From assembly GCF_030407165.1 (NCBI RefSeq), contig NZ_CP129111.1:2790001-2854000 (forward strand): 64,000 nucleotides of DNA, given 5' to 3'. Source of the DNA: Fontisubflavum oceani (GTDB taxonomy: Bacteria; Pseudomonadota; Alphaproteobacteria; Rhodobacterales; Rhodobacteraceae). Each line of letters starts with the position of its first letter. Position 1 is the stretch's first letter. Under the pieces are notes generated by a model, which saw only the letters and a program-made list of their open reading frames with translations, searched no databases and was not told the origin of the DNA. The translations under genes were made by a program, and so were the position numbers. Shown one piece after another: positions 9,611 to 18,942 of this stretch.

Positions 9611-10001
9611 CAGCATTTTTGCTCGACACAAACGCTTTTTCAATGGCGATCACGGATGACCCACGACTGCCATCCAAATCGCGTTACAGGATATTGACCG
9701 CTTCGAGAATTGCCGTTTCCACAATTACCTTCCACGAAATCAGGCAGAAAGTCCGGCTCGGAAAAAATGGCCCGAAATGTCTTCACATGTAGAAATACTA
9801 GATCGCCGCGCCGTGGAAGATGGGTTTGAAATTTTGCCTTTGACGGCGTCGGCGGCATCTACTGCTGCCAGATTGGATTGGGTGCATCGCGATCCTTTTG
9901 ATCGAATGATTGCAGCAGTTTCTCTGGAAGAACGCCTTGACCTGCTTTCATCAGATCGCGCATTCGATGACATTGGGATCACGCTGGTCTGGTCAAGCTA
10001 A
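9607..10001 (+). pseudogene. VapC-like PIN-domain toxin, frameshifted
   Basis: The N-terminal frame reads MTAFLLDTNAFSMAI, containing the first PIN acidic residue, and continues to EIRQKVRLGK. The rest lies in another frame: WPEMSSHVEIL, FEILPLTASAA, then LDWVHRDPFDRMIAA with the conserved H-RDPFDR motif and SSDRAFD. The break falls in the A6 run at 9762-9767. One extra A, or two fewer, gives a normal PIN protein of about 130 residues. As read, no active nuclease could be made. It sits in the decayed zone, so true inactivation is as plausible here as sequence error. Confidence 0.75.
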
Positions 10002-10029
10002 GCAGCGCATTTGAATACTGGATATTGCT

Positions 10030-10776
10030 TTGAAGATCAGCGTCATTACAGCCGTTTACAATTCCGAGACCACCGTGGCCGAAGCCATCGCCAGCGTGGC
10101 TTCCCAAACCTATCCGGACGTTGAGCATCTCATCATCGAGGGCAAGTCCAAGGACGGGTCTTTGGCGACGATTGAAACCGCTTCACATGATCGGATGGTG
10201 TTGGTCAGTGAACAGGACACGGGCATCTACGACGCGCTGAACAAGGGGATTTCAAAGGCTACCGGCGATGTTGTTGGTTTCCTGCACAGTGATGACTTTT
10301 TGGCGCATCCGGACGTTTTGGCTCGCATCGCCGCAGCGTTCGAAGATCCGACCGTCGAAGCTGTGTTCAGCGATCTCGACTATGTCGCGCAGTCAGACAC
10401 TTCCCGCATTGTCCGGCGGTGGGCCACCGGGCCGTTTGCGCGAGAGCGGCTGAAGAGGGGCTGGATGCCGGCGCATCCCACGCTTTATCTGCGTAGATCG
10501 GTCTATGAGCGAATCGGCATGTTTGACACCGGCTTTCAGATTGCGGCGGATTACGATTTCATCCTGCGGTATTTTTCGCAGCTCAGCGCGCGGTCGGTCT
10601 ATATCCCCGAGGTGCTTTACAAAATGCGGCTCGGCGGCGAGAGCAACCGCGATTTCGGACGGATCAAGCGCAAGTCGCTTGAAGACTACCGCGCGATCCG
10701 CCGCAATGGCGTAGGCGGGCCGATGACCTTGGCGATCAAGAACCTGTCGAAGTTGGGGCAATTCCTACCGAGATAA
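10030..10776 (+). CDS. Family 2 glycosyltransferase
   Basis: A 248-residue GT-A fold transferase. It opens with the classic VITAVYNSETTVAEAIASV and has EQDTGIYDALNKGI and the metal-binding region GFLHSDDFL near residue 85, followed by ADYDFILRYF. No membrane helices are seen. It should transfer a nucleotide-activated sugar during repeat-unit assembly. The donor cannot be told. The start is a TTG at 10030, with no strong ribosome site. It is the first gene of the polysaccharide island and is separated from the others by the rfaH-like gene and the recombinase module. Confidence 0.85.
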   Translation: MKISVITAVYNSETTVAEAIASVASQTYPDVEHLIIEGKSKDGSLATIETASHDRMVLVSEQDTGIYDALNKGISKATGDVVGFLHSDDFLAHPDVLARIAAAFEDPTVEAVFSDLDYVAQSDTSRIVRRWATGPFARERLKRGWMPAHPTLYLRRSVYERIGMFDTGFQIAADYDFILRYFSQLSARSVYIPEVLYKMRLGGESNRDFGRIKRKSLEDYRAIRRNGVGGPMTLAIKNLSKLGQFLPR

Positions 10777-10788
10777 ACGGGATTGCGC

Positions 10789-11301
10789 TCAAATCGCCCG
10801 AACTTGCCCGGCATCCACCGCGACGCGGGTTTTGTTGCCCATGAGATCCATAAGGACCCATACGCGGCGGTCGGGGTCAATTTTCTCGACCTCGGCCACG
10901 AAATCGGCAAAGGGGCCATGGGTCATGGCGACTTGGTCGCCCGGCTTCAGCAGCTTGGGCGACATCAGTTTGCCTTGCGCGTCGCAGCGCAGCATCAGGC
11001 CTGAGATGATATCGAGCGGCACAGGGGCTGGGTCTTTGCCAAAACTGACGAGCCGTGTGATGCCATTCGTTGAATTGATCGCACGCCAACCGCCTTTGGT
11101 CACGTCGAAGGCCACGAAGATGTAGCCAGGAAACATCGGGCGCTCGGCAGTGACGAACTTCGATTTGACCCGCTTGGTGACCTCTTCGACAGGAAGGAAG
11201 GTCCGGAAGCCCTGCCTCTTGAGATTGCGCTCGGCGATCTTCACTCTGTTGGGTTTCAGCTGGGCCAGAAACCAGGTCGTGCCACGGTCGTGAAATGTCA
11301 T
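10789..11301 (-). CDS. rfaH: RfaH/NusG-type antitermination factor
   Basis: A 170-residue NusG-family protein. It opens with TTWFLAQLKPNRVKIAERNL (NGN domain), followed by FPGYIFVAFD and GGWRAINSTNGI, and ends with a KOW-type domain (PGDQVAMTHGPFADF). The ATG at 11301 is preferred over 11343 because it begins just before the NGN domain and has GGAAGG upstream. RfaH-like factors let RNA polymerase read through long polysaccharide operons, which fits the island. No clear ops element was found. It is convergent with the GT2 gene, 12 bp apart. Confidence 0.82.
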   Translation of the reverse strand: MTFHDRGTTWFLAQLKPNRVKIAERNLKRQGFRTFLPVEEVTKRVKSKFVTAERPMFPGYIFVAFDVTKGGWRAINSTNGITRLVSFGKDPAPVPLDIISGLMLRCDAQGKLMSPKLLKPGDQVAMTHGPFADFVAEVEKIDPDRRVWVLMDLMGNKTRVAVDAGQVRAI

Positions 11302-11503
11302 GTACCAAACCTTCCAACTATTCCACCACCGGTTATCGCTCAATACTGAACAAATGCAAGATTTGGTGCCGTGCTGGTTAACCAGAAACGAGGCGGAAAG
11401 CGATCAAGCTATTGAACTTGCTACAATCTCGCAAAGAGCGACTTGATAGCTGCGCGCGGTCACGCAAACGTCCGACCCGACTTGGAAGCCTTTGGAGGGT
11501 GAG

Positions 11504-13051
11504 TTGGACGGCAGCGGAGTGGAGTTCAAGGCGGCGCAATATGTGCGCATGTCGACTGAGCATCAGCAGTATTCCGCGCTGAACCAGTCCGACAAGATCC
11601 GCGAATATGCCGAGGCGCGGGACATCGAGATCGTCAAGACTTATGCCGACGACGGCAAAAGCGGGCTCTCCATCGGCGGCCGGGCCGCGCTGCAGCAGTT
11701 GATCGAAGATGTCGAAACGGGTCGGGCAGATTTCAACATCATTCTGGTCTACGACGTCAGTCGTTGAGGTCGATTTCAGGACGCGGATGAAAGCGCCTAC
11801 TACGAATACATCTGCCGACGGGCCGGTATTCAGGTCGCCTATTGCGCCGAGCAATTCGAAAACGATGGTTCGCCCGTTTCGACCATCGTCAAAGGCGTCA
11901 AGCGTGCCATGGCTGGCGAGTACAGCCGCGAATTGTCCGCCAAGGTTTTTGCGGGTCAATGCCGGTTGATCGAAATGGGCTTTCGCCAGGGCGGCCCCGC
12001 GGGTTTCGGGCTGCGCCGGGTGTTGGTTGATGAAAGTGGCAGTGTCAAAGGCGAGCTGAAGCGCGGCGAGCACAAATCCCTGCAGACCGACCGCGTCATT
12101 CTGATGCCCGGCCCCGACGAGGAAGTGGCCTGGGTCAATAAGATGTATCGCTGGCTGATTGAAGAGGATCTGTCCTTCCGGGAGATTGCGGACCGCCTGA
12201 ACGGGGAAGGCGTGACCACCGATCTAGATCGGCCTTGGACGTCTGGCACGGTGCGCACGGTGCTAACCAACGAGAAGTACATCGGCAACAATGTCTACAA
12301 CCGCTCCTCCTTTAAACTTGAGAAGCTGCATGTGGACAACCCACCGGAAATGTGGGTGCGCAAGGAAGGCGCCTTCGAGGGGATTGTGCCGCTCGAGTTC
12401 TTCCTGACCGCGCAGGAAATCATCACCGCGCGGTCAGCGCGCCTTTCAGACGAAGAGCTGATGGATCACCTGAAACGGCTATACGCCGACGCGGGTCAGC
12501 TTTCCGGCGTGCTGATCGACCAGACGCCGGACATGCCGTCCTCTTCAGCCTATCGCAACAGGTTCGGCTCGCTGGCGCGGGCCTATGGGATGATTGGCTA
12601 TCGCTCTGACCGGGATCAGGAGCGCATTGCACTGAACAAGCGCCTGCGTGGGATGCACCCGGAGATCATTGCACGGACCGAGGCAGCAATTGCCGAGGTG
12701 GGCGGCACAGTGGCGCGCGACCCTAAGACCGACCTGCTGACCATCAACGATGAGATGGTCGTCAGCTTGGTGCTGGCGCGCTGCCAGCCGCAGGGCGATG
12801 GTCGTCTGCGCTGGCGGATCCGGTTTGACCCGATGCGCTATCAGGCTGACGTCACGCTGGCTGTGCGGCTTGATCCCGACAACCGCGACGAGCTCGATTA
12901 TTACCTGCTGCCCTGGCTTGACCTGCCTCGGCAGGAAATCCGGCTTTGCATCCGCACCAGCATCGCCTTCGAGGCCTTCCGGTTTGAAGACCTCGGCTTC
13001 TTCTACGGAATGGCCGAGCGGGTCGGCATTCGCCGGAAATGGGGAGGATGA
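11504..13051 (+). pseudogene. Large serine recombinase with an in-frame TGA
   Basis: About 515 residues with an N-terminal resolvase domain (AAQYVRMSTEHQQYS with the catalytic serine) and a Recombinase domain (EYSRELSAKVFAGQ, GGPAGFGLRR, ILTNEKYIGNNVYN-like). Codon 88, at 11765-11767, is TGA where the family motif DVSRWGRFQD needs tryptophan; the frame continues uninterrupted afterwards. A single G-to-A change explains it. The TTG at 11504 is proposed as start because GGAGGG sits just upstream. Two ParB-like genes follow in the same direction, a recurring trio in alphaproteobacteria. It would catalyse DNA integration or excision if full length. Confidence 0.8.
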
Positions 13052-13118
13052 GTGGGATGACAGAAATCAACGAAAGTACAAAACATGAACAATTTTACTG
13101 GAAAAGGATGCCACGCAT

Positions 13119-13998
13119 ATGATGACTGACACACCCAAGAGCGTCACGCTCGTTCCCATCGACCGGATTGAGGTCCTGAATTCTCGAGACCGCAACATGA
13201 AGGTCTTTGAAGAGATCGTTGAAAACATCCGCTCAATCGGCCTGAAAAAGCCGATCACCGTGACAGAGCGCGGGGGCAGATGGGGCGCCCGCCTATTTGC
13301 TAGTCTGCGGCGAAGGGCGTCTGAATGCTTTCCGCTTGCTTGGTGAAAGCCATATCCCGGCGCTCGTGGTCAATGTGACCGATGAGGACGCCTTCATCAT
13401 GTCGCTGGCCGAAAACATTGCCCGGCGGGGTCACCGCCCGCTGGAAATCCTTGCAGACATCGAACTGTTGTTGGCGCGGGATTACAGCATTGACGACATC
13501 ATCACGCGCACGGGTTTGTCGGAGAAATATGTACGCGATATCGTCTTTCTGCTCGAGAAAGGCGAGGAGCGCCTGATCGAAGCCGTGCAGAACGGCACCA
13601 TCCCGCTGACCACCGCGCTCGAAATCGCCCGCGCCAAGCACGACGATGAAAACCTCGGTGACATGCTGGAAGAGGCCTACAAGACCGGCCAGCTGAAAGG
13701 GTACCAGATCACTGATGCCAAGCGGCTAATCGAAAAACGCCGCGAAAAGGGGCCGAAAACTGGTGGCGATCGCCCGAAGCTGCCGAACTCGGCTCACTCG
13801 CTGGTCAAGACCTACCAGCGTGAGGTCGCCCGCCAGCACAAGCTGATGCTGAAAGCCGATCATGCACACCAACAGCTGCTTTTGGTGCTCCAAGGCCTGA
13901 AACGCCTTTTTGCTGACGAACATTTCGTGACGCTGCTGCGCGCCAAAGGTCTCGACAGCCTGCCGAAATATCTCGCCGATCGCATTGAAACCGCCTGA
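13119..13998 (+). pseudogene. ParB-like protein 1 of recombinase module, frameshifted
   Basis: The N-terminal frame gives a ParB start (VTLVPIDRIEVLNSRDRNMK, then ENIRSIGLKKPITVTERG). The other frame carries on with YLLVCGEGRLNAFRLLGE and MSLAENIARRGHRPLE (ParB motif), a helix-turn-helix (LSEKYVRDIVFLLEKG) and a RepB-like C-terminus. Removing one base from the G5 run at 13272-13276 joins them into about 292 residues. ParB/RepB proteins bind DNA and, in modern families, CTP. There is no ParA partner here, so a partition role is doubtful; a link to the recombinase is more likely. Confidence 0.75.
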
Positions 13999-14018
13999 AC
14001 ACCCGAAAGGAAAATCCC

Positions 14019-15053
14019 ATGAATGACCTCAGCACAGTGAAGCCGCTTTACCCAGGGGCCTTCCCCCAGCCCGACAGTGATGAAAACGACGCGCCATATC
14101 CCAAAGCGCCGCTGAACCTTACCCTTGGGTTTGACCTCGAGACTTTCCAGATCCCCCTCGAGGAGTTGATGCCCTCGAAAAAGTTCCCGGACGGCGTGAT
14201 GACCACGCGCAAGTTCAAGCAGATTGTGTCCTCGATCCGAGAAATCGGTTTGATCGAGCCGCTCTCGGTGATCAAGCCAGACCCGGATGCGGTCGGATTT
14301 CTGCTGCTCGATGGAAATTTGCGGGTGCTGGCCCTGAAGGAGCTCGGTCAGGACACCGCGCCCTGCCTGATCGCCAAGGATTTTGAGACCTACACCTACA
14401 ATCACCGGATCAATCGGCTCTCGACGGTGCAGGAGCATTACATGCTGCGCCGCGCGATCGACAAAGGCGTCAGCAAGGAACGGCTTGCGCGCGCTTTCAA
14501 CGTGAACCTCTCGACCATCAACAGTCGAATCAACTTGCTGCACGGCATTTGCTCGCGGGCGGTGGAGCTGCTGCAGGACCATCAGTTCACACCCGATGTT
14601 ACGAGGCACCAGCGCAAAATGAAGGCTGCGCAGCAGGTCGAAGCAGTCGAATTGATGATCGCGGCAAATACGATCACGGCCGCTCATGCAGACGCTCTGC
14701 TGAAAGCCGCGCCACCAGAACAGCGCACCGACTACAAGCCGCCGCAGCCGGAACAGCCCAAGGGCGACCCGCTGGAACAGATCGTCAAGCTCGAGCGCGA
14801 GATGAGCCAGGTGCAGGAAAAGTACAAACACGCAGAAGAAAACTATGGGTCCGAGTTGCTGAACCTCGTGGTCGCCAAAGGCTACCTGAAAAAGCTGATG
14901 GAAAACTACGCCGTCCGCGAGTTCATCGCCCGCCACGCTCCAGAAATTCAGGAACAGTTTGATCTGGTCCTCAACACGATCAGCATGGAAGAGGCTGTCG
15001 AGCAGGCCGAACGCGCTGACGGTGACGATGCCCCTTCGCCACACACACCGTAG
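14019..15053 (+). CDS. ParB/RepB-like protein 2 of recombinase module
   Basis: A 344-residue ParB-like protein starting 20 bp after the first one, behind an AAAGGA site. It has a ParB nuclease-like domain (FKQIVSSIREIGLIEPLSVI, then LLDGNLRVLALKELG), a helix-turn-helix (RLARAFNVNLSTINSRINLL) and a RepB plasmid-partition-type C-terminal region with a coiled coil (REMSQVQEKYKHAEENY). The second ParB differs from the first in lacking the usual RHR-type motif (here HRINRLST). It is intact, unlike its two upstream partners. Function in the trio is unknown to me. Confidence 0.78.
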   Translation: MNDLSTVKPLYPGAFPQPDSDENDAPYPKAPLNLTLGFDLETFQIPLEELMPSKKFPDGVMTTRKFKQIVSSIREIGLIEPLSVIKPDPDAVGFLLLDGNLRVLALKELGQDTAPCLIAKDFETYTYNHRINRLSTVQEHYMLRRAIDKGVSKERLARAFNVNLSTINSRINLLHGICSRAVELLQDHQFTPDVTRHQRKMKAAQQVEAVELMIAANTITAAHADALLKAAPPEQRTDYKPPQPEQPKGDPLEQIVKLEREMSQVQEKYKHAEENYGSELLNLVVAKGYLKKLMENYAVREFIARHAPEIQEQFDLVLNTISMEEAVEQAERADGDDAPSPHTP

Positions 15054-15289
15054 GCGCAACAAGGCGATTATAGCAACGTTCTCGCGCACCATGCCGTGCT
15101 TGCTGACGTCAAGACAATGTGCTCGAGCCAGGCGCGCGACACGCTCAAACATTTTTGACATTGGGGCTTTTCGCAAGCGCCGAAAGCTGCTATTCGCTCA
15201 AACATGAGCGGGATGTTTGATTCCAGCCGAGCCATATCACCAAGACGCCAAGGGCAGTCCTTGTGCGGTAGCCATACACCAAGCTGACA

Positions 15290-15688
15290 ATGGCTGGCCG
15301 GCAAAACAGACTTCAAGACGATGTGCGCTTCCGCATTTTGCGATTTCTTGAGCAAAACCCCGAAATGTCCCAGCGCGATTTGGCGCATGCTGTTGGTATC
15401 AGCACCGGAAGCGTTCACTACGTGCTGAAAGCGCTCGTCGACAAAGGTCTGGTTAAGCTGGGTAATTTCACATCCAGTGAAGACAAACGGCGCTATGCCT
15501 ACCTCCTGACACCCGAAGGTATCGCAACAAAGGCACAGATGACGCGCAAATTCTTGCTTAGGAAGCGGGAGGAATACAAAGCGCTAAAGGCTGAAATCGA
15601 AGCGTTGGAGAAAGAGATGCGGGCGGAGAACGCCCAAGGCCAAGAAAACCCAAGGGGCCAAACTGGGATTTTGAGAGTGCGACGATGA
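15290..15688 (+). CDS. MarR family EPS-associated transcriptional regulator
   Basis: A 132-residue protein with a winged helix (FRILRFLEQNPEMSQRDLAHAVGIS as the recognition unit, then VHYVLKALVDKGLVKLGNF) and a coiled-coil tail (KREEYKALKAEIEALEKE). It matches the short MarR-type regulators found next to exopolysaccharide genes in proteobacteria. Its stop codon overlaps the start of the next gene, so it heads the main polysaccharide operon and probably controls it. Confidence 0.8.
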   Translation: MAGRQNRLQDDVRFRILRFLEQNPEMSQRDLAHAVGISTGSVHYVLKALVDKGLVKLGNFTSSEDKRRYAYLLTPEGIATKAQMTRKFLLRKREEYKALKAEIEALEKEMRAENAQGQENPRGQTGILRVRR

Positions 15689-16665
15689 GTAACCAACCCC
15701 AAACTACCCGGCGAAACGTATTTCTGATGTATCAGCCGAATTATTTTAACAACTTCGTTCTGTCACTTGAGGCTGCAATCAAGCCCGAGACCATTATCTA
15801 TATCGAGACCTATCAAGAGCCCCACGCCACCATCGATGCCGAACAATTCCACATTAGTGACTTTGCCGCTGACAAATGGAGCGGGTCGCGCGTTTTTGTT
15901 TTTGATTACTTCAGCCGTCCGATCAGCAAGCTGGTTCAAATTCTGCACATGCGCGGTGCAGAAATCGTGTTCGTCCAGCACGGGTCACTGTCGCAGCTGG
16001 ACCAAGAACTGCAGACCGGCGCAAAGCGGCTCTTTTGGCAACGGCTCAAGAACCGCGTATCGATCATGGCCCAAGTTGGGTTGCTCGCGCTGCGTACCGG
16101 CACGCTGAGCCTGTTGCGCGACAACCCGCGCGCAATCGACCTTGATTGCCTCGCTGCGGCCTATGTATTTATCGATCAAGACGCGAGGTATTTCAAAGAG
16201 ATCGAAGACCGCTGCCTTGTGTGCCAATCGGCGGATTCCGGTCGGTTCCGGCATGCATCGGATGCGGGGGCGGTCTTTATCTCTCAGCCGCTGATCGAAG
16301 ACCGGATCGTTGACCGTGACGCGTATCTGTCGCTCTTTGAGCGTCTGGTTGCTGAACATGATGTGCACCGCGTCATCGCTCATCCCCGTGACAAGGTTCT
16401 TGCCAACTATGCGCACCGTAAGGAGCTCGCGGTATCCAGGCTCGGGGATCAACCCCAATACCCTGCCGCCGCAGCGGTGGGGCATTACTCGACCCTGTTG
16501 TTCGAAATTCAGGGTGTTGAGGTTATCCGTCTGGCATACGCCGATGGTGCAGAAATTGAGCGCTTCCAAAGTGCTGGCCACGAAGACCGCCCCCTCATTG
16601 CCGATGCCTTGCGCGACCGGTACGGTCCAGCATCCGCCAACCGAACAGGACGAAAATCAGCTTAA
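15685..16665 (+). CDS. Putative glycosyltransferase, GT52/polysialyltransferase-like
   Basis: A 326-residue protein I recognise only in outline. It has no membrane helices. It opens with a Rossmann-like strand (NVFLMYQPNYFNNFVLS). Near the C-terminus are HRVIAHPRDK and a glycine/serine turn (AVGHYSTLLFEIQG) like the donor-site end of GT52 and bacterial polysialyltransferases (HP and SS/ST motifs). With neuA and a NeuB fusion downstream, a transferase for a nonulosonic acid is a fair guess. It overlaps the MarR gene by 4 bp. Confidence 0.5.
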   Translation: MSNQPQTTRRNVFLMYQPNYFNNFVLSLEAAIKPETIIYIETYQEPHATIDAEQFHISDFAADKWSGSRVFVFDYFSRPISKLVQILHMRGAEIVFVQHGSLSQLDQELQTGAKRLFWQRLKNRVSIMAQVGLLALRTGTLSLLRDNPRAIDLDCLAAAYVFIDQDARYFKEIEDRCLVCQSADSGRFRHASDAGAVFISQPLIEDRIVDRDAYLSLFERLVAEHDVHRVIAHPRDKVLANYAHRKELAVSRLGDQPQYPAAAAVGHYSTLLFEIQGVEVIRLAYADGAEIERFQSAGHEDRPLIADALRDRYGPASANRTGRKSA

Positions 16666-16710
16666 GGGCGCATCGCGCCTCCAGCGCCACCTATTTTTTT
16701 GAGTTTTGAC

Positions 16711-17751
16711 ATGCCGAACCCCTCCACAAACAGCATCCTGATCGTCGGCGCAGGACTGACGGGTCTGACGATTGCCAACACATTGGCCCGCGCAGGCTGG
16801 GATATCCTGATCATCGACCGCCGCCCTCATATCGGCGGCAATATCTATGACGAGGTCAACGAGGCGGGTATCCGCGTCCATAAATACGGTCCACACATCT
16901 TTCACACACGCAACACCCGCGTGGCCGAATATGTGCAGCATTTTGCCGAATGGACGCCCTATCGCCACAAGGTTCAGGCCTATGTCGAAGACAAAGGGTA
17001 TTTCACCTTTCCGCCGAACGATGCGACCCGGGCGGCCTTCTCCGAAGACGAGCTGCTTGAGACGTTCTTTGTCCGCTACACGGAAAAGATGTGGGCAACG
17101 GCCTTTGACCGCGTTGATAGCGATATTCTAGAGCGTCTGCCCAAACTCGAAGGGATGGCAGACGAATATTTCCCCAACGACGATTTCCAAGGGTTTCCAA
17201 AAGAAGGATACTCTGCCTTTGCCGAACGGATGGCCGATCATGAACGGATCACGGTGCTCTTGAACACCGCTTTTGAACATGACATGCCGAACGGGCATTA
17301 TTTCACGTTCAACTCTATGGCGATCGACGAATTCTTTGATTACCGCTATGGACGCCTTCCGTATAGATCGATCAAGTTTACCAATGTAGAATTGCCGCTG
17401 CCGCGTGCGCTACCTGTGCCGACAGTGAATTTTACCCATACCGGCCCGCATACCCGCGTGACCGAATGGAAAAACTACCCCGGTCACGGTGATAACCCGC
17501 TCAAGACCATCCTAACCTTCGAAGAGCCTTGCTCGGCCGAAGAAAACAACTTTGAGCCCTTTTATCCGGTCCAGGATCCGGGCGGCGAAAACCGTGCGCT
17601 CCACCGCCGATACGGCGAGCTTGTGGACGAAAACCGGATGAAATTCGTCGGCCGTTGCGGGTCCTACGCGTATCTGGACATGGACCAGGCCATCAACCAA
17701 GGCCTCAATTTCGCGCAGAAGTTCCTCGCGAAGCACACCAGCACTGCTTAA
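16711..17751 (+). CDS. glf: UDP-galactopyranose mutase
   Basis: A 346-residue flavoenzyme that converts UDP-galactopyranose to UDP-galactofuranose. The FAD-binding start reads ILIVGAGLTGLTIANTLA. It is followed by RPHIGGNIYDE, KYGPHIFHT, YTEKMWAT and a C-terminal FAD segment (FVGRCGSYAYLDMDQAI), all diagnostic. The length is normal for the family. The ATG at 16711 is chosen; a TTG at 16699 would add four residues. The product implies galactofuranose in the polymer. Confidence 0.95.
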   Translation: MPNPSTNSILIVGAGLTGLTIANTLARAGWDILIIDRRPHIGGNIYDEVNEAGIRVHKYGPHIFHTRNTRVAEYVQHFAEWTPYRHKVQAYVEDKGYFTFPPNDATRAAFSEDELLETFFVRYTEKMWATAFDRVDSDILERLPKLEGMADEYFPNDDFQGFPKEGYSAFAERMADHERITVLLNTAFEHDMPNGHYFTFNSMAIDEFFDYRYGRLPYRSIKFTNVELPLPRALPVPTVNFTHTGPHTRVTEWKNYPGHGDNPLKTILTFEEPCSAEENNFEPFYPVQDPGGENRALHRRYGELVDENRMKFVGRCGSYAYLDMDQAINQGLNFAQKFLAKHTSTA

Positions 17752-17771
17752 TCGGCGAAAGGATACGCGCC

Positions 17772-18911
17772 ATGCGTAAGATCGGCATCTTCCATTCGAT
17801 GAACCTCGGCGACAACTTTATCCAGGGCGGGGTGCAGAAAGTATGTTTAAACCTTGTTGCAGGCTTTGATGGGGCGGGCTGGGACTCCGTCATGGTTCAG
17901 CACGAAGGCAATAGCGGGATCCGCGAAAAGCTGAATGAACAAGAGCTCAAAGAGCTTCCGCTGGTGTTCGAAATTCCGACCTTGAACAACGATTATGGCG
18001 GACTGAGCAAGACGCAGTTCCTGCAAAAAGGGATCAGCACCGTCGCGTCCATCCTGCGGTTGCGTGGTCAGTCACACAAATTCGACACCGTGATCCTGAA
18101 CGACATCACATCGATCTTTTTCAACAAAGCCTTCCACGCCAAAAATAAGTACGTGTTCCTTCACACCGAACGCTTCGCCAATTCGAGCGCTGCGCGGCTT
18201 GCGCTGTCGCTCTGGCCGACCGGTGACGTTACCTTTATCTGTCCTACCAATCAGCTGATGGACGTTGTGGCATCGGTCTTCCCGGAAAATCCCCGCCGGC
18301 GCGTCTATACCCCGGTTTTCCCAGTTACACCGGACCTGGCACAGGTGCTGCCGCGCTCGGCCAAGGCGGCCGACGACCCATTCCGTCTGTGCTATATCGG
18401 GCGGATTTCGCCTAACAAGAACATTGAGGCCGCCACGTATATGGCCGCGGACATCAGCAAATCGCGCAAAACCGTGTTCGACATCTACGGCACGGGGTTC
18501 ACCGAAGAGCAGATCGCCTACGAAAAGGAGATGCAAGCACTCGCCGTTACGTTGAACGAGGATCATCCGGATCTGGAACTGACGTTCAAAGGCCGGACCA
18601 ACGATCCGTCGGGTACATTTGCGCAATACGACTATTCTATCATCCTCAGTGACGGGGAGGCGATCCCGCTGGCCGGTCTTGAATCGCTCAGTGTCGGCAC
18701 AGCCGTCATCGCCTGGGACGCTGCCGGCGTAAACGAGCTGGTGCTTGACGGTGTGTCGGGCGTTGTTGTCGAACAGGATACAGCGGTCAAACGCGCCAAG
18801 GTCACGCCAGAGTTTCTGGACCGTCTGGCGGCGTTTAAGCCCGAGGCCGACCCAATGACCCAGCTTTTGTCGAAGTTTTCCATCCCCAGCTTTGTGGCGG
18901 AATTCGAATGA
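17772..18911 (+). CDS. GT-B fold glycosyltransferase (family 4-like)
   Basis: A 379-residue transferase starting at ATG 17772 behind AAAGGA. The N-terminal half carries GGVQKVCLNLVAGF, as in GT4 enzymes. The C-terminal half has RLCYIGRISPNKNIEAA, VFDIYGTG, LTFKGRTND and the donor-binding glutamates (SDGEAIPLAGLESLSVG, where the E-x7-E pattern is visible). It lies 20 bp after glf and may use UDP-galactofuranose, but that is only a guess. Confidence 0.8.
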   Translation: MRKIGIFHSMNLGDNFIQGGVQKVCLNLVAGFDGAGWDSVMVQHEGNSGIREKLNEQELKELPLVFEIPTLNNDYGGLSKTQFLQKGISTVASILRLRGQSHKFDTVILNDITSIFFNKAFHAKNKYVFLHTERFANSSAARLALSLWPTGDVTFICPTNQLMDVVASVFPENPRRRVYTPVFPVTPDLAQVLPRSAKAADDPFRLCYIGRISPNKNIEAATYMAADISKSRKTVFDIYGTGFTEEQIAYEKEMQALAVTLNEDHPDLELTFKGRTNDPSGTFAQYDYSIILSDGEAIPLAGLESLSVGTAVIAWDAAGVNELVLDGVSGVVVEQDTAVKRAKVTPEFLDRLAAFKPEADPMTQLLSKFSIPSFVAEFE

Positions 18912-18942
18912 CAGGCGCCTTTGTTTGCTGGAGCTTGCCCCG

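Noticed and set aside
13860..15176. 438-codon minus-strand reading frame over the ParB-like genes
   Set aside because: It covers two ParB-like genes in antisense and shows no motif; third-position GC explains the open frame.
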